Assembly (NCBI GenBank): GCA_934502885.1
Contig: CAKSUT010000010.1
Location: forward strand, 1-64,000
Direction: 5' to 3'
DNA: 64,000 nucleotides
Origin: an uncultured Eubacteriales bacterium
GTDB lineage: Bacteria > Bacillota > Clostridia > Oscillospirales > CAG-382
Under the pieces are notes generated by a model. That model was not told the origin of the DNA, searched no databases, and saw nothing but the letters and a program-made list of their open reading frames with translations. This document shows positions 36,240 to 46,300 of the stretch, piece after piece. Each line of letters opens with the position of its first letter. The stretch's first letter is position 1. Made by a program: the position numbers and the translations under genes.

Positions 36240-37092
36240 AAACTTTTGGTGAACGAAGATAAAGTTATGTCGTTCCTTCGGAACGAGTGAAGTGCAAGCT
36301 GCGCTTGCGTGAAGTGACGGCTTCGCCGTCGTGATGTGTTGCTTCGCAACGTTGGGGTGGAAAAGCTGCGCTTTTCTTCATTAATTGTATGGTGCTGATT
36401 TATAGGCTGTGCGATGACGGGAAAGAAAGGCAGAATTCATAATGCATAATGCATAATTCATAATTCATAATTCATAATTCATAATTGACGTTGAAAAGCT
36501 TCGCTTTTCTTCAATATTTGAATGGTGCTTATCGTTTGCCGCTTTCCTACGGTGCGATATACATAACCGTGCGTGCGGTTCATGCTACAAAGTGCCATGG
36601 AGAGATGCTAACCTCGAGCTTTGCACTCTCAATAAAGCTTGATTTTCACCGAATCCCCCATAAGTAAGCACAAATCTCAAGCTTCGCACCACCCAAGAAC
36701 CTTATCTTCGTAAAATTTTATCGTGTGCGAAGTGTGCTGAGCACGCAATAAATTTTGCGAACGGTGTTGCCCCGAATTACAGTCCCAACAGAGTCTGATG
36801 CGAAGTAAATCTAAGTCGGTCGCTTGAATTTATGGCGACCGACTTGCGTACTATATTCGATTAGATGAGTCTTTGCTTCCCTTCGACGGAGGCTTAGCCG
36901 ATGTCGAACGGTACTTTCTCCAATATATCGAGAACTTCCCATTTCAAAACGCAGTTTTGAAATCGATAAAGTTCTTTTGGCGAAAGCCGCTTTGCGGCGT
37001 CGCACGTTTCTTTCAAGAAAAGGACATATCCTCGCGTTCTTTGGTTCTTTCTTTCAAGAAAAGGACACCATCGTAATCTACGCCCGTCGGAG
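36240..37092. repeat. mosaic intergenic repeat region C
   Basis: About 850 bp without a gene between glcK and the S10 promoter. It contains, in order, a five-hairpin array (36271-36376), a heptamer microsatellite (36438-36486), a GAAAAGC hairpin, and the GGTGCTTATCG to ACCGTGCGTGCGGTTC module (36521-36585). A variant of the TTTCGCAC module and an ACAGTCCCAACAGAGTCTGA segment follow. Then come an inverted repeat (AAGTCGGTCGC arms at about 36813-36850), a segment with GAACGGTACTTTCTCC, an AAAACGCAGTTTT hairpin, and two TTCTTTCAAGAAAAGG palindromes. The right end (37049-37090) is shared with the end of the element at 60951. Confidence 0.75.
36438..36486. repeat. heptamer tandem repeat, seven copies
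   Basis: Seven head-to-tail 7-bp units: two CATAATG then five CATAATT. The array sits where the AT-rich 33-mer stands in region B, directly before a GAAAAGC hairpin and the CTTCAATATTT module. Confidence 0.95.
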
Positions 37093-37110
37093 ACCTTTCG
37101 TATGCCTCGC

Positions 37111-38058
37111 TTAAAAACCGAGCATAGCGGCGCCGATGATTCCGGCGTCGTTGCCGAGTGCGGCGATTCTTATTTCGGTCTTCTTTGTGCCGTTTCTCGT
37201 GTACTGCTCTTCGTCTATATACTTCTCGAGCGGTGCGGTGAGGTACTCCTTCTCGTTGCAGATACCGCCGCCGATAACGAGAACCTCCGGCTGGAAGATG
37301 TTGATCATGTTTACGATACCGGAAGCGAGGTAGCGAATATACTCATCAACAACCTCAGCACCGGCCTTGTCGCCGGCTCTCATTGCATTGAACGCCGTTC
37401 TGCCGCTGACCTTGCCCTCTTTTTCGACCATTTTGTGCATTATTGTGTCCTTGTCCGCCGCAAGCTTGTCCTTTGTCATGTTGATAAGACCCGTAGCAGA
37501 GCTGTAAGCCTCCCAGCAGCCCTTTCTGCCGCAGGAGCACTGACGGCCGCCAACCTCGATTACAGTGTGACCGAGTTCGCCGCCGGCGTAGTTGAAGCCG
37601 GAGTATACCTTTTTGTCTATGATGATGCCGCCGCCGAGACCGGTTCCGAGGGTGATCATGAGGGAGTCGTTGCAGCCCTTGGAGGCACCCATTTCAGCCT
37701 CGCCCTTAGCCGCCGCATTCGCGTCGTTCTCAACGAGTACCTTCTTTATACCCGAAAACTCTGTGAGCTTTGCGGCGATGGGGTAGTTGAGGAAGGGAAG
37801 ATTGTTTGCGTATACGACATAGCCGCTGTCGTGGTCGACTGTGCCGGGAGTTGCGATTCCGGCGTACTCGACGTCGCCTACGGCAATGCCCACCTCCTTG
37901 ATGAGGTCGAGGCAAAGAGCCGCCATATCCTTTATGATTTCGTCGGGTTCTCTGTCGGCTTTTGTGGGAACACTGCCCTTCTTGAGAATTTTACCGTTTT
38001 CGTTTACAAGACCTACCGCGATATTTGTACCGCCGAGGTCAACGCCTATATAATACAT
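37111..38058 (-). CDS. glcK: ROK-family glucokinase
   Basis: ATP-dependent sugar kinase of 315 aa, probably phosphorylating glucose at O6 in the cytoplasm. The N-terminal phosphate-binding motif is GVDLGGTNIAVGLV. The catalytic region contains VENDANAAAKGE and GTGLGGGIIID. The ROK zinc site is complete: GHTVIE followed by CSCGRKGCWEAY. There is no helix-turn-helix, so it is an enzyme and not a ROK repressor. ATG 38058 has GGAAAGG upstream, and the consensus promoter just ahead rules out the longer frame. ROK kinases also act on fructose or N-acetylmannosamine; glucokinase is the most likely but is inference. Confidence 0.88.
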   Translation of the reverse strand: MYYIGVDLGGTNIAVGLVNENGKILKKGSVPTKADREPDEIIKDMAALCLDLIKEVGIAVGDVEYAGIATPGTVDHDSGYVVYANNLPFLNYPIAAKLTEFSGIKKVLVENDANAAAKGEAEMGASKGCNDSLMITLGTGLGGGIIIDKKVYSGFNYAGGELGHTVIEVGGRQCSCGRKGCWEAYSSATGLINMTKDKLAADKDTIMHKMVEKEGKVSGRTAFNAMRAGDKAGAEVVDEYIRYLASGIVNMINIFQPEVLVIGGGICNEKEYLTAPLEKYIDEEQYTRNGTKKTEIRIAALGNDAGIIGAAMLGF

Positions 38059-38116
38059 AGCTGTACCTTTCCTTTCGCTTTTTGCACCACTGCGCATATT
38101 TTTCCAACCACCTATG

Positions 38117-38145
38117 ATTATATTCCCACTTGCACCTTTTGTCAA
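38117..38145 (-). promoter_or_regulatory. perfect consensus promoter of the ROK kinase gene
   Basis: On the minus strand TTGACA (38140-38145), a 17-bp spacer and TATAAT (38117-38122) precede the kinase start by about 58 bp. Confidence 0.9.
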
Positions 38146-38241
38146 GCGACGACGCCAACAATTTACATTTTATTAAGAAACGCAAAGCAGACGCAGGGGG
38201 GACGGCGGCGGTTTACACGGGCGAGTAACCGTCCCCCGCGC

Positions 38242-38273
38242 AAAACGGAGAGCCCGAGGGCTCTCCGTTTTTC
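38242..38273. terminator. terminator after dnaJ, bidirectional
   Basis: A stem of AAAACGGAGAGCCC and its complement around a GAG loop ends the dnaJ unit on the minus strand with four T residues. It has a longer T-run on the plus strand. Confidence 0.88.
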
Positions 38274-38300
38274 TTATTTCATTTTACGCAAGAGGTTCCT

Positions 38301-39455
38301 TCACAAGTTGCCGAACTTTGAGAACGCCTCTCTGACCTTCTCGCCGAAGCTCTTTTTACGGAGGTTGTTCTTCTCTCCGCAGGTCGAGTCGAACTCACGC
38401 AGAAGCTCCTTCTGCTTCTCCGAAAGATTCTTCGGCACTTCGACTATGACTCTGAACACAAGGTCGCCTCTGCTCTTGCCGCCGATGTACTGTATACCCT
38501 TGTTTTTGAGCGTGTACGCCGTGCCGGACTGCGTTCCCTCGGGAATCGTGTACTCGTAGTCGCCCTCAAGAGTCGGAACTTTTATCTTCGCACCGAGTGC
38601 CGCCTCGGTGAAGGTTATAGGCACTTCGCAGTAAATGTTCTGTCCGTCCCTCTCGAATACGCTGTGCGGCTTGACGCTTACCTCAACGTAAAGGTCGCCC
38701 GCAGGACCGCCGTTTCTGCCCATGTCTCCGGCGGATTGAACCCTAAGTCTCTGTCCGTCGTCAATACCGGCCGGAATGTTGACCGTCTCGGTCTTCTGAC
38801 GCGTCACCATACCGCTTCCGCGGCAGGTCTTGCACGGATTCTTGATTATCTTGCCCGTTCCGCCGCACGCCGAACAGGGACGCGTGGACTGCATCATGCC
38901 GAGTATCGTCCTCTGCTGGGTACGTATCTGTCCTGTGCCGCCGCAGGTTGTGCAGGTTTCGGGGGACGTACCCTTTTCCGCACCCGTACCGCCGCAGGTG
39001 TCGCAGCGTTCAACCCGGCTGTACTTGATGTCCTTCTTGCAGCCGAACACCGCTTCCTCGAATGTCACCGTTATCCTCACCGCACGGTCGTTTCCTCTCG
39101 TGGGGGAGTTTCTGTTCGACCTTGTCTGCGTGCCGCCGAAGAACGACGAGAATATATCCGAAGCGTCGCCGAAGTCAAAGCCGCCGAAGCCGCCGTAACC
39201 GCCGCCGAAACCTCCTGCCGCATTCGGATCGACGCCTGCATGACCGTATGCGTCGTACTTCGCCTTTTTGTCGGCGTCGGAGAGTACGCTGTACGCCTCG
39301 TTTATCTCCTTGAACTTCTCCTCGGCTTCCTTGTTTCCGGGGTTAAGGTCGGGGTGATACTGCTTTCCGAGCTTACGGAAAGCTTTCTTTATTTCGTCGG
39401 TGCTCGCTCCCTTTTGAAGTCCGAGCACCTCATAGTAATCTCTTTTCTCTGCCAT
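38301..39455 (-). CDS. dnaJ: chaperone protein DnaJ (Hsp40)
   Basis: Type I Hsp40 of 384 aa that delivers substrates to DnaK and stimulates its ATPase. It contains a J domain (residues 5-70) with the HPD triad in KQYHPDLNPG, then a glycine/phenylalanine linker (GGGYGGFGGFDFGD). Four zinc-finger repeats follow (CDTCGGTG, CTTCGGTG, CSACGGTG, CKTCRGSG), then the C-terminal substrate-binding domains. ATG 39455 has GAGGAG just upstream; the extended frame from 39506 is rejected. It is the last gene of the hrcA unit, 67 nt after dnaK. Confidence 0.97.
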   Translation of the reverse strand: MAEKRDYYEVLGLQKGASTDEIKKAFRKLGKQYHPDLNPGNKEAEEKFKEINEAYSVLSDADKKAKYDAYGHAGVDPNAAGGFGGGYGGFGGFDFGDASDIFSSFFGGTQTRSNRNSPTRGNDRAVRITVTFEEAVFGCKKDIKYSRVERCDTCGGTGAEKGTSPETCTTCGGTGQIRTQQRTILGMMQSTRPCSACGGTGKIIKNPCKTCRGSGMVTRQKTETVNIPAGIDDGQRLRVQSAGDMGRNGGPAGDLYVEVSVKPHSVFERDGQNIYCEVPITFTEAALGAKIKVPTLEGDYEYTIPEGTQSGTAYTLKNKGIQYIGGKSRGDLVFRVIVEVPKNLSEKQKELLREFDSTCGEKNNLRKKSFGEKVREAFSKFGNL

Positions 39456-39522
39456 AACTCCTCGATTCGGCGACGGCGGCGCACGAAGATTTTCCCCCGT
39501 GCGCACAACCGTTTACCGCATA

Positions 39523-41346
39523 TTACTTGTTGTTGTCAAAGTCGGTATTTATCGTACCGTCGTCGTTTACCGTGCCGTTTCCGGGGTTCTGACCCTCAGT
39601 GCCGCCCTGTGCGCCGGTCTGCTGATAAAGCTTCTCGGCAAGGGGATAGAACGCCTTCTGAAGCTCGTCCGTGTCCGCCTTTATCTGCTCTGTCGTACCG
39701 TTCTTTACGGTCTCCTCAAGCTTCGTTATCTTCTCGAGTACGGGAGCCTTGTCGGCGTCGGAAACCTTGTCGCCTATCTCGTCGAGACTCTTCTTTATCT
39801 GGAAGATTGCGGCTTCTGCGTGGTTCTTTGCGTCAACCGCTTCCTTCTGAGCCTTGTCCTCTGCGGCGTGCTGTTCGGCGTCCTTGACCGCTTTCTGAAT
39901 GTCTTCCTCGGACATATTGGTGGACGAAGTGATGGTGATGTGCTGTTCCTTGCCCGTGCCCTTATCGACCGCCTTTACGTTTACGATGCCGTTTGCGTCG
40001 ATATCGAAGGTGACTTCAATCTGAGGTACTCCTCTGGGAGCCGCCGGGATTCCGTCGAGGTGGAAACGGCCGAGGGTCGTGTTGCCCGCCGCCATTTCAC
40101 GCTCACCCTGGAGTACGTGAATCTCAACCGAGGTCTGACCGTCAGCCGCTGTGGAGAAGATCTGGCTCTTGGTTACGGGGATTGTGGTGTTTCTGTCGAT
40201 AATCTTGGAGCAAACGCCGCCGAGAGTCTCGATGCCGAGAGAAAGAGGAGTTACGTCGAAGAGGACGATATCCTTGACGTCGTTCGTGAGTATCGCACCC
40301 TGGATTGCCGCACCGATAGCAACGCACTCATCGGGGTTGATGCCCTTGAACGGCTCTTTGCCGATGTACTTCTTTACAGCCTCCTGGACGGCCGGGATTC
40401 TCGTCGAACCGCCGACAAGGAGGACCTTATCTACCTGCGCCGGGGCGAGACCTGCGTCGGCAAGAGCCTTCTTCATAGGATCCATGGTCTTCTCGACGAG
40501 GTGGTAGGTGAGCTCATCGAACTTTGCTCTCGTGAGAGTCATATCGAGGTGCTTCGGACCGTTCTGGTCAGCCGTGATGAACGGGAGATTGATGTTTGTG
40601 CTCGTCATGCCGGAAAGCTCGATCTTTGCCTTTTCTGCGGCTTCCTTAAGTCTGGACGAAGCGGACTTGTCCTTTCTGAGGTCGATGCCCTCCTCCTTGA
40701 GGAAGGTGTCAGCCATGTAGTTTACGATGCACTCGTCGAAGTCGTCGCCGCCGAGGTGGTTGTTGCCGTTGGTTGCCAGAACTTCAAATACGCCGTCGCC
40801 TATCTCAAGAAGAGATACATCGAACGTACCGCCGCCGAGGTCGTAAATCATGACCTTCTGTTCCTTTTCCTTGTCCATGCCGTAAGCGATAGCGGCCGCA
40901 GTCGGCTCGTTGATGATACGCTTTACGTCGAGACCCGCAATTCTGCCGGCGTCCTTGGTTGCCTGACGCTGAGCGTCGGAGAAGTAAGCCGGAACCGTGA
41001 TAACAGCCTCCGTTACGGGCTGTCCGAGATAGCCTTCGGCGTCAGCCTTGAGCTTCTGGAGAATGAATGCGGAAATCTGTTGAGGGGTGTAGGACGTGCC
41101 GTCAATCTCGACCTTTCTGTCCGTACCCATGGAACGCTTAATGGAGCTTATCGTTCTCTCGGGGTTTGTGATTGCCTGTCTCTTTGCGGCAGAACCGACT
41201 ATTCTTTCGCCGTCCTTCTTGAAGGATACGACGGAGGGAGTTGTTCTCATGCCCTCGGAGTTCGGAATTACGACGGGCTCGCCGCCCTCAAATACTGCTA
41301 CGCAGGAGTTTGTTGTACCAAGGTCTATACCTATAATCTTTCCCAT
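39523..41346 (-). CDS. dnaK: chaperone protein DnaK (Hsp70)
   Basis: Hsp70 chaperone of 607 aa. The ATPase domain opens GKIIGIDLGTTNSCVAVFEG and contains IYDLGGGTFDVSLLEIGDG and VLLVGGSTRIPAVQ. The interdomain linker DIVLFDVTPLSLGIET leads to the peptide-binding domain, and the C-terminal lid ends in a glycine/asparagine-rich tail. GGAGGT lies 7 nt before the start. The gap of 101 nt to grpE holds no clear promoter. Heat regulation through CIRCE/HrcA is expected. Confidence 0.98.
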   Translation of the reverse strand: MGKIIGIDLGTTNSCVAVFEGGEPVVIPNSEGMRTTPSVVSFKKDGERIVGSAAKRQAITNPERTISSIKRSMGTDRKVEIDGTSYTPQQISAFILQKLKADAEGYLGQPVTEAVITVPAYFSDAQRQATKDAGRIAGLDVKRIINEPTAAAIAYGMDKEKEQKVMIYDLGGGTFDVSLLEIGDGVFEVLATNGNNHLGGDDFDECIVNYMADTFLKEEGIDLRKDKSASSRLKEAAEKAKIELSGMTSTNINLPFITADQNGPKHLDMTLTRAKFDELTYHLVEKTMDPMKKALADAGLAPAQVDKVLLVGGSTRIPAVQEAVKKYIGKEPFKGINPDECVAIGAAIQGAILTNDVKDIVLFDVTPLSLGIETLGGVCSKIIDRNTTIPVTKSQIFSTAADGQTSVEIHVLQGEREMAAGNTTLGRFHLDGIPAAPRGVPQIEVTFDIDANGIVNVKAVDKGTGKEQHITITSSTNMSEEDIQKAVKDAEQHAAEDKAQKEAVDAKNHAEAAIFQIKKSLDEIGDKVSDADKAPVLEKITKLEETVKNGTTEQIKADTDELQKAFYPLAEKLYQQTGAQGGTEGQNPGNGTVNDDGTINTDFDNNK

Positions 41347-41447
41347 ATTTATTACCTCCGTTATATGCCGCTTGTGCGGTCGTGAATTTACTATTATTAT
41401 TTATATATCAACAATGCGCTCCGTGCAAAAATGCACTCGGTGCTTTG

Positions 41448-42023
41448 TCAATTTACCACTTTAACCATTGAATGTCTTATTACTTTATTTCCTATTTTAT
41501 ATCCCTTGAGGAACACCTCGGAAATTTCGTTCTCGCCCTTGTCGCCGTCCTCGTCGTGCATTATTGCATTGTGAAGATCCGGGTCGAAGGTTTCGCCGGC
41601 AGCGGGGATTTCCTCGACTCCGAGCTTTCCGAGAACCTCACGGAACTGCTTTTCTATCATGCGCACGCCCTCGGCAAGAGGGGAGGTGTCGTCGGAAGAC
41701 GCCGCAAGCGAACGCTCGAGATTGTCAAGCACGGGGAGAATCCTTTCCACGGTGTCCGACACGGCGTCGGAATAAATGGCGTCCTTTTCGCTTTGGGTGC
41801 GCTTTCTGTAGTTGTCGTACTCGGCGAGAAGACGAAGATGCCTGTCGTCCTTTTCGGTTATCTCGGACTTGAGCTTTTCTATCTCCTTGTCCTTTTCCTC
41901 GGCGGCCTTTGCGGATTTTTTGCATTCACGCTCCTCGCCGTCCTTTTTGCCCTTGCAGGACTTCTTCGGCTTCTCGGTTTCTTCCTCGCCGATATTTTCG
42001 TTCTTTTTTTCTTCGTTATTCAT
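41448..42023 (-). CDS. grpE: nucleotide exchange factor GrpE
   Basis: Dimeric exchange factor that releases ADP from DnaK; 191 aa. It has a charged, low-complexity N terminus (about 1-45) and a long coiled coil around AEEKDKEIEKLKSEITEKD. The C-terminal beta domain carries GVEEIPAAGETFDPDLHNAI and EVFLKGYKIGNKVIRHSMVKV. Its start overlaps the hrcA stop by 4 nt, so the two are translationally coupled. Confidence 0.96.
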   Translation of the reverse strand: MNNEEKKNENIGEEETEKPKKSCKGKKDGEERECKKSAKAAEEKDKEIEKLKSEITEKDDRHLRLLAEYDNYRKRTQSEKDAIYSDAVSDTVERILPVLDNLERSLAASSDDTSPLAEGVRMIEKQFREVLGKLGVEEIPAAGETFDPDLHNAIMHDEDGDKGENEISEVFLKGYKIGNKVIRHSMVKVVN

Positions 42024-43159
42024 CTGTCTTCGCTCCTTGTCGTATTGTCGCCGGCGTTCTCATTCGCTTTCGGCTCCGGGAGAGGCTTCGGCGGTTCTTT
42101 TACACCTGCCGACGGTGTTTCTCCGAGTTCCTCGGCAAAGTATTTAAGGCTCGAGACCACTTTTTTGTAGTCCATACGTCTCGGTCCTATGACGCCTATC
42201 ACGGCATTTGCGCCGCCTATCGGCACTGAGCAGAACACAATCGAGGTGTCCTTGAGCGCCGGGTTTTTCGATTCGTCGCCGATGTAAATGTGAACTCCGT
42301 GTTCGGTCTCCGCGCCGCTTTCGTCGTTATCAGTTCCCGTTTCGGGAGATGAGATAAGCTCACGAAGTCCGGTTTGTCTCTCGATAACCTCCATAAGCGA
42401 TTTCACGCTTCCGACATCGGAAAATTCGGGGTATTCCAAGAGGTTGGTCACGCCCTCGACCCTGACGTCGTCACTGCCGCCGCTCTTTGACGCATCGTAA
42501 GCGGTTCTGATTATCGGACTTGCGAGTGAACGGAGTCTGCCGAGAGCTTCTTCGACCGCAAATACCGTTTCGATTTTCACGCCGTCAAGCGGAATGCCGA
42601 CAAGGTTATCGTTGAGAGCGGTCTTGATTTTCTCCATATCCTTCTCGGAAATCGGCACTCCCGAGGGGACAATGCCTGTTCTGACCTCACCGGAATCGGT
42701 TATCATAACAAGCAGGAAGCTGTTCTGCGAAACGCACACGGCGTCGAAACGTACTATTGCCGTGCATCCGGGCTTTGCCGCAAGCGACACCGACGCATAT
42801 CTTGTGATACCGGACATAATCTTTCCGGCACGCTCGATAAGTCTCTCGGTCTCGGCGGTTTTGAACTTTGTGAGGTCGTTTAAGAGTGCCAGCTCCTCCA
42901 TGTTGAGGCGGTAGTCCTCCATGAGCTTTTCGACGTAAAACCTATATCCGGCGGTGGACGGGATGCGTCCTGCGGACGTGTGCGGCTTGTCGAGGTAGCC
43001 CATTTCCTCAAGCTCGCTCATCTCGTTTCTGACGGTCGCAGGTGAGAGTGAAAGACCGCCGTGCTGTGTCAGATACTTTGACCCGACCGGCTCTCCCGAG
43101 TCGATGTACTCGTCGATTATCATTTTCAGTATCTGCTTTTTTCTGTCGCTGAGCTCCAC
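42020..43159 (-). CDS. hrcA: heat-inducible transcription repressor HrcA
   Basis: Repressor of class I heat-shock genes, about 379 aa. The N-terminal winged helix contains LSDRKKQILKMIIDEYIDSG and LSPATVRNEMSELEEMGYLD, followed by the dimerisation and insert domains. The first GTG (43168) overlaps the GGAGG sequence, whereas the GTG at 43159 lies 8 nt after it and gives the normal HrcA N terminus, so 43159 is chosen. It heads hrcA-grpE-dnaK-dnaJ and represses its own promoter through CIRCE. Confidence 0.96.
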   Translation of the reverse strand: MELSDRKKQILKMIIDEYIDSGEPVGSKYLTQHGGLSLSPATVRNEMSELEEMGYLDKPHTSAGRIPSTAGYRFYVEKLMEDYRLNMEELALLNDLTKFKTAETERLIERAGKIMSGITRYASVSLAAKPGCTAIVRFDAVCVSQNSFLLVMITDSGEVRTGIVPSGVPISEKDMEKIKTALNDNLVGIPLDGVKIETVFAVEEALGRLRSLASPIIRTAYDASKSGGSDDVRVEGVTNLLEYPEFSDVGSVKSLMEVIERQTGLRELISSPETGTDNDESGAETEHGVHIYIGDESKNPALKDTSIVFCSVPIGGANAVIGVIGPRRMDYKKVVSSLKYFAEELGETPSAGVKEPPKPLPEPKANENAGDNTTRSEDR

Positions 43160-43189
43160 GGCGTTCACCTCCGTTTTTTTTATCTTGTT

Positions 43190-43216
43190 TTAGCACTCGT
43201 ACCGCTCGAGTGCTAA
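43190..43216 (-). promoter_or_regulatory. CIRCE operator
   Basis: A perfect TTAGCACTC-N9-GAGTGCTAA inverted repeat, directly downstream of the hrcA -10 box and covering the likely transcription start. This is the HrcA binding site. Confidence 0.98.
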
Positions 43217-43223
43217 TGTGATA

Positions 43224-43252
43224 ACTTTACCACATTCTTTTACTTTTGTCAA
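43224..43252 (-). promoter_or_regulatory. promoter of hrcA-grpE-dnaK-dnaJ
   Basis: On the minus strand TTGACA (43247-43252) and TAAAGT (43224-43229) with a 17-bp spacer ending in TGTGG. The CIRCE element follows within 8 bp. Confidence 0.9.
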
Positions 43253-43334
43253 GAGGTTTGCAAAGGAAATGTGTTAATTTTTTGTGAACGAGGCTCTTTT
43301 TCCTGAAAAGAACACCGCCGTAATCCTCAACCGC

Positions 43335-43366
43335 AAAAAAGAAGCACGGTTTCCGCCGTGCTTCTT
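43335..43366 (-). terminator. terminator of rpoBC
   Basis: On the minus strand a 9-bp GAAGCACGG/CCGTGCTTC stem is followed by six T residues, about 16 nt after the rpoC stop. Confidence 0.93.
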
Positions 43367-43381
43367 TTATAAATTCCGATC

Positions 43382-46300
43382 TTATTCTTCGGGGATAATA
43401 TCGTCGCCGGAGTCGCCGCCGGAGACGTCGCCCGACTCGCCCTCATCGTCAACGACGCTGTCGAACGCTTTCTCGTCCGCACCTGCAAAGGTCTCCGCGT
43501 GAGCCGCCGGAAGCTCCGGAACTTCGTCGTCGGGATTGTCAATGACAATCGGGTTGCCCTCTTTGTCGTTGATCTCGATGTCGCGGTAACAATGCATACC
43601 CGTACCTGCCGGGATAAGCTTACCGATAATGACGTTCTCCTTAAGACCTATAAGCGGATCGACCTTGCCCTCGATTGCGGCCTCGGTGAGTACCTTTGTG
43701 GTCTCCTGGAAGGACGCCGCCGAGAGGAACGACTCGGTTGAAAGGGACGCCTTGGTGATACCGAGAAGCACGGGGGAGTATTCCGCCTTGCGGAGCGTTG
43801 TCTCGCCTGCCGCTATTCTCGCCTCGATTTCGTTGTTCTTCTCGTTGAATTTTATGAGATCCACAAGTGAACCAACGAGAAGGTTGGTGTCGCCGGCATT
43901 CTCTACCTTGACCTTACGCGTCATCTGACGTGTGATAACTTCGATATGCTTGTCGTTGATTTCAACACCCTGGAGACGGTATACCTTCTGGATTTCCTTT
44001 ATGATATACTCGTATACGGCATTGAGTCCGTTTATTCTTACTATGTCCGCAGGACTCATGAAGCCCTCGGTGAGAGACTGTCCTCTCGTGACGAAGGAAC
44101 CTTCCTCGACGAGAAGTCTCTGTATTCTCTGAACGGGATATACCTTCTCCTCGCCCGTTGCGTCGTTTGTGACCTTGACCTGACGGGTCTTTTTGCTGTC
44201 GTCGATGGAAACCATACCGTCGAGATCCGAGACAACCGCAGTCTTCTTCGGACGTCTTGCCTCGAACAGCTCTTCAACTCGGGGAAGACCCTGGGTGATG
44301 TCGCCGCCGGCGATACCGCCCGTGTGGAACGTTCTCATCGTAAGCTGTGTACCCGGCTCACCGATGGACTGCGCGGCAATGATACCGACCGACTCACCGA
44401 TGTTTACGGGGGTGCCCGACGCAAGGTCGGCACCGTAGCAGTGTACGCAGACACCGTGCTTTGCACGGCAGTTGAGCGTGGAACGGATGTGTACTCTCTC
44501 GACGCCTGCCGCAATTATCTTCTCAACCTGCGCCTCTTTCATCATTACGTCCGCCCCGACGAGAACCTCGCCGGTTGCCGGGTCGACAACCTCTTCGACG
44601 GTGTATCTGCCGAGAAGTCTGTCCGCAAGCGGCTCGATAAGCTCGTTGCCCTCCTTGACGGCGTATACCCAAAGTCCCTCGGTGTCGCCGCAGTTGACCT
44701 CGCGGATAATAACGTCCTGCGATACGTCAACGAGACGTCTTGTAAGGTAACCGGAGTCTGCTGTACGGAGAGCCGTATCGGCAAGACCTTTACGTGCGCC
44801 TCGTGCGGCTATGAAGTACTCCAAGATGTTAAGGCCTTCACGGAAGTTTGCCTTGATAGGAAGCTCGATCGTCTGACCGGACGTGGACGCCATAAGTCCG
44901 CGCATTCCGGCAAGCTGACGAATCTGCTTGATAGAGCCTCGCGCACCGGAGTCCGCCATCATCTTGATGTTGTTGTATCTGTCGAGGTTCTTTGTAAGAG
45001 CCTTGGTAACTTCGTTGGTCGCTTCTTCCCAAATCTTGATAACGCTCTTTCTGCGCTCCTCCTCGGAGAAGCGGCCTCTTGCGAACGCCTTTGCGATAAG
45101 CTCTATCTGCTTCTCGCTCTCCGCAATGATTATCTTCTTCTGCGGAGGTACGGTCATATCCGATACGGAGATCGTGATAGAGCCTCTTGTGGAGAACTTG
45201 TAGCCGAGAGCCTTTATGTCGTCAAGAACAACGGCGGTTCTGTCTATGCCGTGGTACTTAATGCAGCGGTCAACTATCTGCCCGAGCTCGTCCTTGGTTA
45301 CGACGAAGTTTATTTCGAGGTCGAATTCGTTGTCCTCGTTTCTCTCGATGAAGTGAAGATCCTGCGGAATCGGACGGTTGAAGATAAGTCTGCCGAGTGT
45401 GGCGTCGATTATCTTCGAGCGCACCGTGCCGTCTGCGTCGGTCTTCGTCACGCGGACCTTAATGGGCGCATGGAGTCCGAGTTCGCCGTTGGCGTAAGCC
45501 ATCATTGCCTCGTCGAAATCTCTGAAGCACGAACCCTCGCCGGGTTCGCCGGGCTTGTCGAGAGTGAGGTAGAACGAACCGAGAACCATATCCTGCGAAG
45601 GAACGGTTACGGCGCGTCCGTTAACCGGCTTCAAGAGGTTGTTTGCGGAAAGCATGAGGAAACGCGACTCGATCTGCGCCTCCGCGGAAAGCGGAACGTG
45701 AACAGGCATCTGGTCGCCGTCGAAGTCGGCGTTGAACGCCGTACAAACGAGAGGATGAAGCTTTATCGCGCGTCCCTCGACGAGTATCGGCTCGAATGCC
45801 TGAATGGAAAGTCTGTGAAGCGTGGGCGCACGGTTGAGCAGAACGGGATGTTCCTTGATGACGACTTCGAGTGCGTCCCAAACGTCCGCGTTTACCTTTT
45901 CGACCTTCTTCTTTGCGTCCTTTATGTTAGCCGCCTTGCCGGTATCGGAGAGTCGCTTCATTACAAACGGCTTGAACAGCTCGAGAGCCATCTCCTTGGG
46001 AAGACCGCACTGGAATATCTTAAGATCCGGTCCTACGACGATAACCGAACGTCCGGAGTAGTCAACACGCTTGCCGAGAAGGTTCTGACGGAAGCGTCCC
46101 TGCTTGCCTCGGAGCATTTCGGAAAGAGACTTGAGCGCTCTGTTTGAGGGACCCGTGACGGGACGTCCTCTTCTGCCGTTGTCGATAAGCGCGTCAACGG
46201 CCTCCTGGAGCATTCTCTTTTCGTTTCTGATAATGATGTCGGGCGCGGAGAGGTCAATGAGCTTCTTGAGACGGTTGTTTCTGTTGATAACACGTCTGTA

